Shown in pieces: positions 26,586 to 35,061 of a DNA stretch of 48,614 bases (position 1 is its first letter; each line of letters begins with the position of its first letter). The notes below the pieces were generated by a model, which did not search any database, was not told the origin of the DNA, and saw nothing but the letters and a program-made list of their open reading frames with translations. Both the position numbers and the translations under genes were made by a program. Location: assembly GCA_030667965.1 (NCBI GenBank), contig DAOUUW010000004.1, forward strand, positions 1-48,614, written 5' to 3'. The DNA comes from Deltaproteobacteria bacterium. Lineage in GTDB: Bacteria > Desulfobacterota > Desulfobulbia > Desulfobulbales > SURF-16.

Positions 26586-27383
26586 ATGCTCAAACCTGAA
26601 TATTTTTTCGATTTTTCCACTTGGGAACACAGGAAGCTTTTTTCATCAGCCGACCAGGTCTGGCAAGGGCTCAAAAACCTGAAAAGCTATATGGACAGCC
26701 AGGATTACCCGGACTATCAATCCTCTATAAAAAAGAATGAACCTTTACTGGAGACACTTGTCTTTCATGACAACAGCTACTTTTCCGGCAGCGGCTGCCG
26801 CATTGAACTCGGCGATGCCACAAAAGGGAAACTACTTGTATATAAAGAAGATATGCTTCTTGAAGGAGCAAGCGTTATCATGGCAGGCGCGGTCTTGATC
26901 GGTGAAAAAATAAAACTGGGCAAAGGCGTAAAGATTGAACCGGGGGCTTTTATCGCTTCCCCGACAATCATCGGTGACAAAACGGAAATCAGGCATGGTG
27001 CGTATCTTCGCGGCTATTGCCTCATCGGCAGCAAATGCGTTGTCGGCCATGTCACGGAAGTAAAGCATACAATTTTTATGGATGATGCAAAGGCCGGTCA
27101 CTTTGCCTATCTCGGCGACAGCATTCTGGGGCGGGAAGTCAACCTGGGCGCCGGGACAAAACTTGCCAATCTGCGTTTTACCCCCGGTAACGTCCAGGTG
27201 AAAACAAAAGAGGGCCCACAGGACTCAGGGTTACATAAATTCGGTGCCATCCTGGGAGATTTCGTCCAGACCGGTTGCAACTCCGTCACCAATCCCGGCA
27301 CACTTCTTGGCCCGCAAAGCATCCTTCTACCGAACACCACCGCTCCATCGGGGCATCACGGCAGGAACAGCCTCATACGATAG
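26586..27383 (+). CDS. Left-handed beta-helix sugar-nucleotide acyl/nucleotidyl-transferase-like protein
   Basis: A protein of 265 residues with a left-handed parallel beta-helix made of hexapeptide repeats (LEGASVIMAGAVLIGEKIKLGKGVKIEPGAFI and onward to the C-terminus), as in the C-terminal part of GlmU. It lacks the N-terminal nucleotidyltransferase (Rossmann-like) domain, having only about 80 residues of helical and beta sequence there. It resembles the acyltransferase-like glucose-1-phosphate or GlcNAc-1-phosphate family proteins common in Deltaproteobacteria. The ATG at 26586 with GGAGAAGA upstream is preferred to earlier in-frame codons. The catalytic reaction is uncertain. Confidence 0.8.
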   Translation: MLKPEYFFDFSTWEHRKLFSSADQVWQGLKNLKSYMDSQDYPDYQSSIKKNEPLLETLVFHDNSYFSGSGCRIELGDATKGKLLVYKEDMLLEGASVIMAGAVLIGEKIKLGKGVKIEPGAFIASPTIIGDKTEIRHGAYLRGYCLIGSKCVVGHVTEVKHTIFMDDAKAGHFAYLGDSILGREVNLGAGTKLANLRFTPGNVQVKTKEGPQDSGLHKFGAILGDFVQTGCNSVTNPGTLLGPQSILLPNTTAPSGHHGRNSLIR

Positions 27384-27475
27384 AACAATGCTTTGCGACA
27401 ACAACAAAACACCACTTATTCCCATGCTGACGCCTGCCTCTTCATTAACTCTTTTCCATCAATAAAGAGGTTTCC

Positions 27476-28345
27476 ATGCAAAAAATCAAAACACTGTTTT
27501 TCGTAACTTGCTGCATCCTGATATCAAGTACCCCCATCCTTGCTCAAAACGATGGAAACAGTGACGGAATCATTGCACAAGTGGGCAGCGTCAGCCTCAC
27601 ACAGTCGCATCTGGACATGGTGACACAATCCATGCAACCCCAAGTTCAGGCCATGATCAATTCCAACCCGGAAATGAAAAAAGAGCTGATTGACCGCTGG
27701 GTTGAAATCAATCTCATGGCCCAAGAGGCCCTGGCAACACGTCTTGACCAAACCCCGGAAGTGGCCGTTAAAATCAATGAAATGCGAAACCGCATTCTTG
27801 TTGAGGCACTGATAAGCAGTCGTCTTGACACACAAGCCCCGATTCCGCCTGAGGAAATCGCTTCTTTTTACGAACAGCACAGCAACGAATTTGAGCAGGG
27901 AGAGCAGGTACAGGCACATCATATTCTCATTCGTTTGGAAGAAGAGGCCGGCAGGGAGGAGCAGGAAAAAGCAAAAAAAACCATTGACATTATTGTCGAA
28001 AAGCTCAAAAAAGGAGAAACATTTGCCGATCTTGCCCAACAGTATTCCGAAGACCCCGGATCAAAAACAAACGGCGGCAGCCTCGGTTACTTCGGCAGAG
28101 GCCAGATGGTAAAAGAATTTGAAGATGCGGCCTTTGCCACCGCCACCGGCGAGACGAGCGCGCCCATTAAAACCAGTTTCGGCTGGCACATTATCCATGT
28201 GACAGATCGCAGGACGCCGGAAAAACCGACTCTTGAACAAGTCAGCAAACAAATTGAGGCAAGGCTCCGCAACGAACGTAACGAAAAGGCCTTACAGGCG
28301 CTGCTCGGCGAGTTGAAGGGGAAATACCCTGTAATGGTTAAATAA
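27476..28345 (+). CDS. Periplasmic parvulin-type peptidyl-prolyl isomerase (SurA/PpiC-like)
   Basis: A 289-residue exported chaperone-isomerase. A signal peptide (MQKIKTLFFVTCCILISSTPILAQ) leads into a SurA-N-like helical part (VSLTQSHLDMVTQSM...LIDRWVEINLMAQEALA), then one parvulin domain (VQAHHILIRLEEE...FADLAQQYSEDPGSKTNGGSLGYFGRGQMVKEFEDAAF...TSFGWHIIHV). There is a single parvulin domain, unlike E. coli SurA which has two. It should assist folding of outer-membrane or periplasmic proteins. A good ribosome-binding site (AAAGAGGTT) precedes the ATG. Confidence 0.92.
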   Translation: MQKIKTLFFVTCCILISSTPILAQNDGNSDGIIAQVGSVSLTQSHLDMVTQSMQPQVQAMINSNPEMKKELIDRWVEINLMAQEALATRLDQTPEVAVKINEMRNRILVEALISSRLDTQAPIPPEEIASFYEQHSNEFEQGEQVQAHHILIRLEEEAGREEQEKAKKTIDIIVEKLKKGETFADLAQQYSEDPGSKTNGGSLGYFGRGQMVKEFEDAAFATATGETSAPIKTSFGWHIIHVTDRRTPEKPTLEQVSKQIEARLRNERNEKALQALLGELKGKYPVMVK

Positions 28346-28356
28346 TTGCAACTATA

Positions 28357-28401
28357 CAGGTGTTTAGGTAAAAGGTTGAAGGCCGATAAGCTAAACACCT
28401 G
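28357..28401. repeat. 11-bp inverted repeat after ppiC-like gene
   Basis: CAGGTGTTTAG at 28357-28367 and CTAAACACCTG at 28391-28401 form an exact hairpin with a 23-base loop in the convergent gap. There is no T run on either side, so termination is possible but unproven. Confidence 0.5.
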
Positions 28402-28418
28402 AACAGTTTACTAAATAA

Positions 28419-28709
28419 TTAAACCTGTCCCTGTAAGGCATAATGATATATGGCGTAAAGAAATTCAGCTAGCAGGCCGACCATCAGATAAATCCTGGCA
28501 ACCCTATCGACCAATAATTTCTGGCCGACAACTCTCTGCACAAGGGAAACAACAACAAGAGTCAGGCCTATGGTATAAGGCAGGGTTATCATTAAGTGCC
28601 CCAGGGTGGCATTAAGGGTTGCCGAGAAGTTGTTGGGAACATAGCTCACCGTCATAACAAGGTAGAGGGCGGTGAGCAAAAACAGGGATATTTTTTCTTG
28701 TGTTTTCAT
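28419..28709 (-). CDS. Small three-segment membrane protein of unknown function
   Basis: A 96-residue hydrophobic protein with three likely membrane helices (about residues 8-24, 36-58 and 72-90) and few charges, which I do not recognise. No ribosome-binding site is clear upstream of the ATG at 28709. It lies convergent to the ppiC-like gene and divergent from the 372-residue unknown. The lack of charged residues within segments and the normal spacing of charges at the loops favour a real gene, but a translated artefact cannot be excluded. Confidence 0.65.
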   Translation of the reverse strand: MKTQEKISLFLLTALYLVMTVSYVPNNFSATLNATLGHLMITLPYTIGLTLVVVSLVQRVVGQKLLVDRVARIYLMVGLLAEFLYAIYHYALQGQV

Positions 28710-28821
28710 CGATTCATTTACTTAATTGACTAATTTACTTACACTTCAGGAAGTCAACATTCGGAATACGGTATTCTCTGTTTTGCCTTCCTGAACACTT
28801 ACTATTATTTACAACAAAATC

Positions 28822-29940
28822 ATGAATCAGCTAACTGCACTTTATTTCCCGGAAACAACCATCCGCACCAGCCAGGCCGCTCAAGAGCTGCTTTTTTTTG
28901 ACCAAATCTCCTATTACCTGCCGGCTGAAGACAACCAGCCGGACGAAACCGAGCCCGAAGACGGACTGTGCCGGGGATATGCTCCGGTTCCTTTCACCGA
29001 TGATCTCGACAGATTCCGACAACTTATCAGAGAGCTCAAGGGAAATGAAGCAGAATTTTACAGCGGCCAGCTTTCTTCCATGACGTTACGCTATCTGGAG
29101 GACCGTGACGAAAGCACGGTAAAAAATCTGATCTCCACCATATCAGGCCAAGGCAATGCAGACAAGGCGGATGAAACAAAAAAAAGAGAAGAATTATGGC
29201 AGGCACGCCTTCTTTTACAGTTGGCCGCCATGCTTGCCGGCGAAGAACAGGACTTACAGAATGAGTTGTCGGCTCTTTCGGCAAAAAAGGTACAGCTGTT
29301 TGACGATTTAAAGGGTGAAGAAGAAATGAGCTTTGCCCATGGGCAAATAATAGCCCCACAAAATTTTTCTCCGGTCAGGCCGGAAATCCTCTGCAGGGCC
29401 TGGGCAAAACTCTTTGTTGCCGACAAGAGACAACAGGAGCACTGGATACTGAACTGCGGACTTCCAGAAACCGCAGATATTCTGTTTGAAATTAATGAAT
29501 CCTTAAGCAATCAACGCCCGACTCGCCTTTTCCGTATCCCTCTGCCAAACATTCATGGCATGGAAAAAGACGATTTTCTAGCCGGCCGAACCGCTTTCAG
29601 AAATGAGGCAAGGGATGTGCTGCAGGGTTTCAAAGAGCAGTTGAACGATGCGGCAATCAACGGACTGCAGGGGCAGACCTTAAAGAACTGCACCGATCTT
29701 GCTGCCCAATGGACCCGTCTTTTTGACGCATCCGGTCCCTGGGGGCAGGATATTCTGCCGCATGGTCAATTAAAAACTGATCAGGGTGCTCCCCATCTGG
29801 AGGTCTACCTCTGCAACCGCAGCCTCCCCGACCTGCTCACCCATTGCAGCCGCAGTAAAGTCCGGACACCACTTGATCAGAAGCCGCATTTTGCCCTGGT
29901 TGCCGTAAAATCCACAAAACCCTCTACCTGTAAGGGTTAA
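28822..29940 (+). CDS. Lineage-restricted soluble protein of unknown function
   Basis: A 372-residue soluble protein with no domain I can name. The opening (LYFPETTIRTSQAAQELLFFDQISYYLPAE) and DDLDRFRQLIRELKGNEAEFYSGQLSSMTLRYLEDRDEST look like a conserved family restricted to sulfate reducers and relatives (from memory, not searched). A helical stretch with strong charge (residues about 125-170) resembles a coiled coil. No signal peptide is present. Its 3' end overlaps that of the convergent universal stress protein gene by 17 bases. The name of its function would be invention. Confidence 0.8.
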   Translation: MNQLTALYFPETTIRTSQAAQELLFFDQISYYLPAEDNQPDETEPEDGLCRGYAPVPFTDDLDRFRQLIRELKGNEAEFYSGQLSSMTLRYLEDRDESTVKNLISTISGQGNADKADETKKREELWQARLLLQLAAMLAGEEQDLQNELSALSAKKVQLFDDLKGEEEMSFAHGQIIAPQNFSPVRPEILCRAWAKLFVADKRQQEHWILNCGLPETADILFEINESLSNQRPTRLFRIPLPNIHGMEKDDFLAGRTAFRNEARDVLQGFKEQLNDAAINGLQGQTLKNCTDLAAQWTRLFDASGPWGQDILPHGQLKTDQGAPHLEVYLCNRSLPDLLTHCSRSKVRTPLDQKPHFALVAVKSTKPSTCKG

Positions 29941-30367
29941 TGGTCAACACCGGGCAGGGGGACATTTTGACAATTTTTCCGGCAATACTGCCGAAAAGAA
30001 CTTTTTCCAGGCCTTTGTAACCATGGGTTCCCATAATAATTAAATCCGTCTGACTTTCCACGGCATATTCCAGGATCGTCTCAGCCACATCCCCTACCAT
30101 TACCTTGCCTGCACACGGAACCGAGACATCCCCATTCTCCTCAAGAAAAAATGTCATCTTTTCCCTTGCACTGGCAACCAGTTCCTCTTCAAACTGTATA
30201 ACCGGCATGTGTGGCTCAAAAAACTCGGAATAATCATGGAAGGTCTGGGCCACGAATAAGGCCTCCAGCCCCGCGTCAAACTGTTTGGTCACAAAAATGG
30301 CGTATTGCAGAATTTTGCTTGAATTTTCCGAAAAATCTATCGGCACCAGAATTTTTTTCACTTGCAT
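29924..30367 (-). CDS. Universal stress protein (UspA family)
   Basis: A 147-residue UspA-like protein. The N-terminal KKILVPIDFSENSSKILQYA and the nucleotide-binding signature GTHGYKGLEKVLFGSIAGKIVKMSPCPVLTI (the G-X2-G-X9-G(S) pattern) point to an ATP-binding member. The ATG at 30367 follows GGAGGGAAT; the upstream open frame is only translation of a palindromic repeat and is rejected. Family members respond to starvation and other stress, but the binding partner is unknown. Its stop overlaps the end of the neighbouring unknown gene. Confidence 0.93.
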   Translation of the reverse strand: MQVKKILVPIDFSENSSKILQYAIFVTKQFDAGLEALFVAQTFHDYSEFFEPHMPVIQFEEELVASAREKMTFFLEENGDVSVPCAGKVMVGDVAETILEYAVESQTDLIIMGTHGYKGLEKVLFGSIAGKIVKMSPCPVLTINPYR

Positions 30368-30398
30368 GGTATTCCCTCCTTTTTTTTCATCTATACTT

Positions 30399-30550
30399 TG
30401 ATGGTTTCGTAAAAAGTCCCTTTTGTCGTCATTCCCGCGAAGGCGGGAGGTAAGCGAAGACTCCGATCTATAACGTATCGAAATTACTGGATTCCCGTTT
30501 TCACGGGAATGACAATTCCCAGTCAACTTTGACTTTTTACGAGATCATCA
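30399..30550. repeat. Nested palindromic intergenic element
   Basis: Outer 19-base arms (30399-30417 and 30532-30550, two mismatches; core TCGTAAAAAGT) enclose an inner exact 10-base inverted repeat GTCATTCCCG (30428-30437 / 30504-30513), which again holds CCCGCGAAGGCGGG and CCCGTTTTCACGGG hairpins. It also includes, on the minus strand, a copy of the dispersed CGGAGTCT...TCGCTTACC motif at 30444-30465. A half-copy of the outer arm occurs at about 36407-36427. It is noncoding. Confidence 0.7.
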
Positions 30551-30652
30551 TACTTTCATTGTATGAATTCCTTGCAAAGATACAATGTTTTTTCTATGTA
30601 TCTCAGGACCATGTCAAAATGATTCGCAACACTTTGACATAAGGGAATTATC

Positions 30653-30751
30653 TACCACGAAAAACACGAAGCGCACGAAGAAAAAGTAAAAAAGATTTTC
30701 CCTATGTTTCCTTGCAGTTACCCCTTCGTGGCCTTCGTGTGCTTCGTGGTA
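30653..30751. repeat. TTCGTG/CACGAA inverted repeat
   Basis: A 28-base arm of CACGAA-type repeats at 30653-30680 is matched, with four mismatches, by the inverted arm at 30724-30751. The same repeat type occurs at about 1450-1482 and in degenerate form (CTCTGTGATCTCTGTGG) near 34980-35010. Confidence 0.7.
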
Positions 30752-30886
30752 AAATAACAATTTATACGCGACTTTGACGTTACCGTGCTATGTATCTTTG
30801 CCATCAGGCAACGAACCATCGCATACACTATATTCTTTCTGCCTCAAGACGAAATTCACCACTCTCTTTTGTTACGGCCCGACTTC

Positions 30887-32842
30887 ATGCACGATCTTGT
30901 TGAACAGACTACAGACATCTTTGCCCCAGGCGGCATTTTAAGCAATACGCTGCCGGGGCATGAGGCCCGGCCCGGCCAACTTGAAATGGCTGCTGCCGTG
31001 GCCGCGAGTTTTGCAGGGGACGAGCTTGACCTGCAAAACCATATGCTGGCCGTGGAGGCGGAAACCGGTATCGGCAAAACCCTGGCCTATCTCGTTCCGG
31101 CAGCCTTAAGCGGGCAAAAAGTGATCATTTCCACCGGCACATTAAACCTGCAGGAACAGATCCTTAAAAAAGAAATTCCCTTTATCAAAAAACACATTGT
31201 CCCTGATTTAACAGCCCTGTGCGTTAAGGGGCGGCAAAATTATCTCTGCCTGTACCGCTGGCATCAACTCTACAACTCTGCCCAGCTGCCTCTTTTTGAA
31301 AACGCTCATCTTGACGCCATTGCCGGCTGGCTTGATACAACCCAATCAGGAGACCGGGCAGAGCTCGACTGGCTGCCGGACAACTCCAGCCTGTGGAGAG
31401 AATTAACCGCCTCTTCCAGTCAATGTCTCGGCATGAACTGCCCTGACAGCAGCAACTGCTTCATTAATACGTTACGCAAAAAAGCGGCCCGCTCACAGCT
31501 GCTCATTGTCAATCACCATCTTTTCTTCTCAGACCTGGCCCTGCGTCGTTTTGGCTTTGCCGAGGTACTGCCCCGCTACGAATCCGTTATTTTTGACGAA
31601 GCCCATCATATTGAAAATATTGCTACGCGCTATTTCGGTACCAGTTTCAGCCATTTTCAATTACTTGATCTCTCCCTTGACATAGAAAAACTCTGCGAAG
31701 AAGGTGACGGAGCATCTAAAAAGGAACATATTATCCAGTCCGCCAAAGCACTTGGCTCGGAGGCAAAGTCCTTTCTTACAATTTTTCCCGCTGAAAAGGG
31801 GCGCTTCCCCCTGCATGATGCAATTGAAAAAATAAACAGCTGGCCGGAGGATATCCTGCGTCTGGAAGGGTCTCTATCTCAACTCATCGGCAGGCTGGAG
31901 GGCCGTTCCCAGCTCAACGAGGCATGGAATACCATGCTGCGCCGGGCAGAGGAACTGCTGGCAAATTTTAAAACAATAACGGCTACCCAGAGCCCTTCAT
32001 TCGTATACTGGTATGAAAGAAGGGACAAAACCGTGTCCATGTCTGCCTCTCCCATTGAAATTGCCGGAGAGCTACAAGAGTCTTTTTATAACGAGGTCAA
32101 AACTATTATCTTCACCTCCGCCACTCTGACGGCGGGCGGCAACTTCAGCTATCTCTTTGACAGACTGGGACTGCCCCGTAAAACGCCCACCCTGCAATTG
32201 CACTCGCCCTTTGATTATGAAAACCGGACAAAACTCTTTATACCGAACGATTTTCCCGAACCGGCAGCCCCGACCTATTTTAAAGAGTTGCAGCAAAGCA
32301 TCCTGGACATCCTGACGGCTTCTAACGGTCGCGCACTGGTTCTTTTTACCAGCTTTAAATCCATGCATTTACTGCATCATTACCTGGCAGACAAACTACC
32401 CTACCCACTTTTCATTCAGGGCAGTGCTCCTAAGCAGATCCTCATTGACCGTTTCAGCAATGAAACCCATTCCGTGCTGCTGGCGGTTGCCAGCTTCTGG
32501 GAAGGGGTCAATATTCCCGGTGAAACCTTAAGCTGTGTTATCATCGACAAGCTTCCCTTTGAAGTACCCAGCGATCCGGTCATCATGGCCCGCATCAACA
32601 AAATTCGCCAAGACGGCGGCAATCCCTTCATCGATTTTCAGGTTCCCAGGGCCATTCTCACCCTGCGCCAGGGACTGGGACGGCTCATGCGTTCAACGTC
32701 GGATTCCGGCCTGCTGGCCATCATGGATGTGCGCCTCTTTACCAAACGCTATGGCAGCCTTTTCAGAAAAAGCCTGCCCCTGAGTCCGCTCATCAGGAAT
32801 ATCGAGGACATCCATCGTTTTTTCCAGAACAAAGACCAGTAA
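30887..32842 (+). CDS. DinG-like XPD-family DNA helicase
   Basis: A protein of 651 residues of the DinG/XPD superfamily 2 helicases, which unwind DNA 5'-3' and resolve R-loops and D-loops. The N-terminal AFAPGG-type segment (FAPGGILSNTLPGHEARPGQLEMA) and Walker A (EAETGIGKTLAYLVP) are followed by four Cys that bind a 4Fe-4S cluster: LCLYRW and CX4CX5C in CLGMNCPDSSNC. The DEAH box is VIFDEAHHIENIA and motif VI is LRQGLGRLMRS. The start at ATG 30887 is chosen because upstream residues do not match the family, but no ribosome-binding site is clear. The 103-base gap to the polyprenyl synthetase gene leaves cotranscription open. Confidence 0.9.
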   Translation: MHDLVEQTTDIFAPGGILSNTLPGHEARPGQLEMAAAVAASFAGDELDLQNHMLAVEAETGIGKTLAYLVPAALSGQKVIISTGTLNLQEQILKKEIPFIKKHIVPDLTALCVKGRQNYLCLYRWHQLYNSAQLPLFENAHLDAIAGWLDTTQSGDRAELDWLPDNSSLWRELTASSSQCLGMNCPDSSNCFINTLRKKAARSQLLIVNHHLFFSDLALRRFGFAEVLPRYESVIFDEAHHIENIATRYFGTSFSHFQLLDLSLDIEKLCEEGDGASKKEHIIQSAKALGSEAKSFLTIFPAEKGRFPLHDAIEKINSWPEDILRLEGSLSQLIGRLEGRSQLNEAWNTMLRRAEELLANFKTITATQSPSFVYWYERRDKTVSMSASPIEIAGELQESFYNEVKTIIFTSATLTAGGNFSYLFDRLGLPRKTPTLQLHSPFDYENRTKLFIPNDFPEPAAPTYFKELQQSILDILTASNGRALVLFTSFKSMHLLHHYLADKLPYPLFIQGSAPKQILIDRFSNETHSVLLAVASFWEGVNIPGETLSCVIIDKLPFEVPSDPVIMARINKIRQDGGNPFIDFQVPRAILTLRQGLGRLMRSTSDSGLLAIMDVRLFTKRYGSLFRKSLPLSPLIRNIEDIHRFFQNKDQ

Positions 32843-32944
32843 GAAACACATTCTGCAAATAAACCCGTTGAACTGCAAGCCTGCTTCATGGTAGGTATCG
32901 TCAGCTACTGAAGATAACACGGACATGAACAATCGGAGAAGAAT

Positions 32945-33967
32945 GTGAATAAAGAAAAATTGCTTGCCCTGGTGCAGCCTGACATAGACCGTATCAATGA
33001 AACCATGCGTAGCGAGTTAGCTGAAACCGGCAATTCGCTGCTGGTGCAAATACTTGAACATGGAATTTTTAATGGGGGAAAAAGAATACGGCCCCTTTTG
33101 ACCATACTTGCCGCCCGTCTCTGCGCCTTTACCGGTATGCCCGAGGGTTTGGCTCCGGAAGACGAATTACAGCCGCCGGTTAATCTCTACCGACTGGCCA
33201 TGGTTTTTGAATTTCTGCATGGTGCAAGTCTCCTGCATGACGATGTGATAGACAATGCCGGCGAAAGGCGGGGAAACCCTTCCGCCAACGCTGTCTGGAG
33301 CAACACCCACGTCATTCTGGCCGGGGATTATCTCCACACCCGGGCCATGACCCTGGCCGGCGTTATTGGCGGCGGGCATGTTCTTTCCCTTATCGGCAAT
33401 GCCACCTCTGCTATGATTGAGGCTGAATTTCTGCAGATACAAACCGCAGAAGGAATCAATCTTTCCGAGGAGAATTATTTTGCCGTCCTGCGCGGCAAGA
33501 CAGGCGCCCTCATCGGAGCCGCCTGTGAGGTGGGAGCCTATTTTGCCGATGCGTCCGAGGAGTACCAGGCGGCCCTTCGCACCTATGGAAATGCCCTGGG
33601 GCTGGCCTTCCAGGTGGTGGATGATCTGCTGGACTACTTGGGCGACCGACAGAAAACAGGCAAAGCTGTCGGCAATGATTTTGTTGAAGGTAAAATGACC
33701 CTTCCGCTTATATACGCTCTTAATAACTGCCCTCAGAAAGAGGGTGATGATATCATGGTCCTTCTGCGGGGAGAATCCGATGAGAGGCAGGCCCATATTG
33801 ATCTTGCGCGCCGGTTTATCGAAAAGCATGAAGGATTCACCTACGCCCGGCAAGGCGCTGAGACCCTGGTTGAAGCAGCCATCGAGGCGCTTACCGTTTT
33901 CCCGGATTGTCAGGCAAGAAAAAATCTTGAAGGCCTGGCACATTACGTCTTAACCCGCAAGAAGTAG
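32945..33967 (+). CDS. Polyprenyl (octaprenyl-like) diphosphate synthase
   Basis: A 340-residue trans-prenyltransferase that elongates isopentenyl diphosphate chains for quinones. The first Asp-rich motif is LLHDDVIDNAGERRGNPSAN and the second is QVVDDLLDYLGD; other conserved parts are NGGKRIRPLLTIL near residue 43 and VLRGKTGALIGAACEVGA. Chain length (e.g. IspB octaprenyl or heptaprenyl) cannot be read reliably. The start is GTG 32945, preceded by GGAGAAG. It is followed six bases later by the polysaccharide deacetylase gene and then by the SAM hydrolase gene, probably one transcription unit with the deacetylase. Confidence 0.95.
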   Translation: MNKEKLLALVQPDIDRINETMRSELAETGNSLLVQILEHGIFNGGKRIRPLLTILAARLCAFTGMPEGLAPEDELQPPVNLYRLAMVFEFLHGASLLHDDVIDNAGERRGNPSANAVWSNTHVILAGDYLHTRAMTLAGVIGGGHVLSLIGNATSAMIEAEFLQIQTAEGINLSEENYFAVLRGKTGALIGAACEVGAYFADASEEYQAALRTYGNALGLAFQVVDDLLDYLGDRQKTGKAVGNDFVEGKMTLPLIYALNNCPQKEGDDIMVLLRGESDERQAHIDLARRFIEKHEGFTYARQGAETLVEAAIEALTVFPDCQARKNLEGLAHYVLTRKK

Positions 33968-33973
33968 TATCCC

Positions 33974-34891
33974 TTGACCCGTAAAAAATCCGCACGCCAT
34001 AAAAAAAAGACAAACCACGGTTGTCTGTTGCTTTGCCTGCTCATACTGCTTGCGGCCAGCATGGCGGCTACTTTCTATTTTGTTTTTCTGCGTCCCGGCA
34101 CTCTGCAACCAACTGTTTCGCCTGAACTATCCGCCCCAGGCGATGCGGCCCCAATCATTTATGAAGAACCCCACCCTCCTTCTCATCACATCCTTTCTCC
34201 AGGCCCAATAAAACTTCGGCCCTTTGACAAAAAAGAGGCACAAATAGCCATCATCATTGACGATATGGGCTATAAGGAAAAAATTGGCCACCATCTTCTT
34301 GACCTCGATATGGAGCTCACCTTTGCCTTTCTGCCATTTGGTCCGCACACGGATGCGCAGCTAAAAATTGCAGCAACAAAAAATCGCAACATCCTTCTTC
34401 ATCTGCCCATGGAAGCCCAAGACCCCAAATGGAACCCCGGCCCCGGCGCATTATTGACAGCCATGAGCGCCAAAGAAATAACCGTCACTTTGAAAAAAGA
34501 CCTTGCCGCAGTTCCCGGCGCAGTCGGTGTCAACAACCACATGGGCTCTCTTTTCACAGAAAACACTGCGGCCATGCAAAGCTGCCTGCTGCACATCAAG
34601 AACAACAATCTTTTTTTTATCGACAGTCTCACTTCAGCGAAATCACAAGGCTACCAGATTGCCAGGGAGATGGGGATAAAAACAGCCCGGCGGGACGTCT
34701 TCCTGGACAACAACCTCGATCCAGGCGCGATCAAAAAACAACTTGATGCCTTAATTCACATCGCCCAAAAAAAAGGTTCCGCCATCGGCATCGGCCACCC
34801 TCATCAGGCAACTCTGCAAGCATTACGTGACTATCAGAGAGAATTACAGAAAAATGCTACCCTGGTGAAGGTCAGCGAGCTGGTTGATTGA
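33974..34891 (+). CDS. Divergent polysaccharide deacetylase (YibQ/DUF610 family)
   Basis: A 305-residue protein with an N-terminal membrane anchor (LLLCLLILLAASMAATFYFVFL) and a divergent polysaccharide deacetylase domain (IAIIIDDMGYKEKIGHHLL, LTFAFLPFGPH, LLHLPMEAQDPKWNPGPGAL, GVNNHMGSLFTE, FFIDSLTSA and GIGHPHQATL). These are family residues of the bacterial DUF610 group of envelope enzymes of unknown substrate. The apparent start is TTG 33974, six bases after the preceding stop. It likely acts in the periplasm on glycan or peptidoglycan, but that is family inference. Confidence 0.9.
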   Translation: MTRKKSARHKKKTNHGCLLLCLLILLAASMAATFYFVFLRPGTLQPTVSPELSAPGDAAPIIYEEPHPPSHHILSPGPIKLRPFDKKEAQIAIIIDDMGYKEKIGHHLLDLDMELTFAFLPFGPHTDAQLKIAATKNRNILLHLPMEAQDPKWNPGPGALLTAMSAKEITVTLKKDLAAVPGAVGVNNHMGSLFTENTAAMQSCLLHIKNNNLFFIDSLTSAKSQGYQIAREMGIKTARRDVFLDNNLDPGAIKKQLDALIHIAQKKGSAIGIGHPHQATLQALRDYQRELQKNATLVKVSELVD

Positions 34892-35061
34892 TTTTGGATT
34901 TTGGATTTTGGATGTCGGATTGTGGAGTGGGGCGAAATAAGGCGATTTCGAAATAAGGAGTGATCAATTTCCATTCTTTTCTCTGTGCCCTCTGTGATCT
35001 CTGTGGTAAACATCTTTTTTAACAGCATTCCGAAATCCGAAACCTCCAATCCGAAACCCGC
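34892..35061. repeat. Tandem TTTTGGA and CCGAAA repeats
   Basis: A run of TTTTGGATTTTGGA repeats at about 34890-34917 and an inverted-type partner, ATCCGAAACCTCCAATCCGAAA, at 35035-35058 border a CTCTGTG repeat stretch. No gene is visible in this gap of 170 bases. Confidence 0.5.

Larger units (their letters stand above)
30368..30886. other. 519-base gap filled mostly by two palindromic repeats
   Basis: No gene seen between usp (minus) and the dinG-like gene (plus). It contains the nested element at 30399-30550 and the CACGAA inverted repeat at 30653-30751. The rest is AT-rich and could hold divergent promoters, but none is convincing. Confidence 0.6.

Noticed and set aside
30368-30526. N-terminal extension of the universal stress protein frame
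   Set aside because: The extension is translation of a palindromic repeat; ATG 30367 has a strong ribosome-binding site and a normal UspA start.
33167-33943. Long antisense frame opposite the polyprenyl synthetase
   Set aside because: Shadow frame; the plus strand carries the Asp-rich motifs of a true prenyltransferase.
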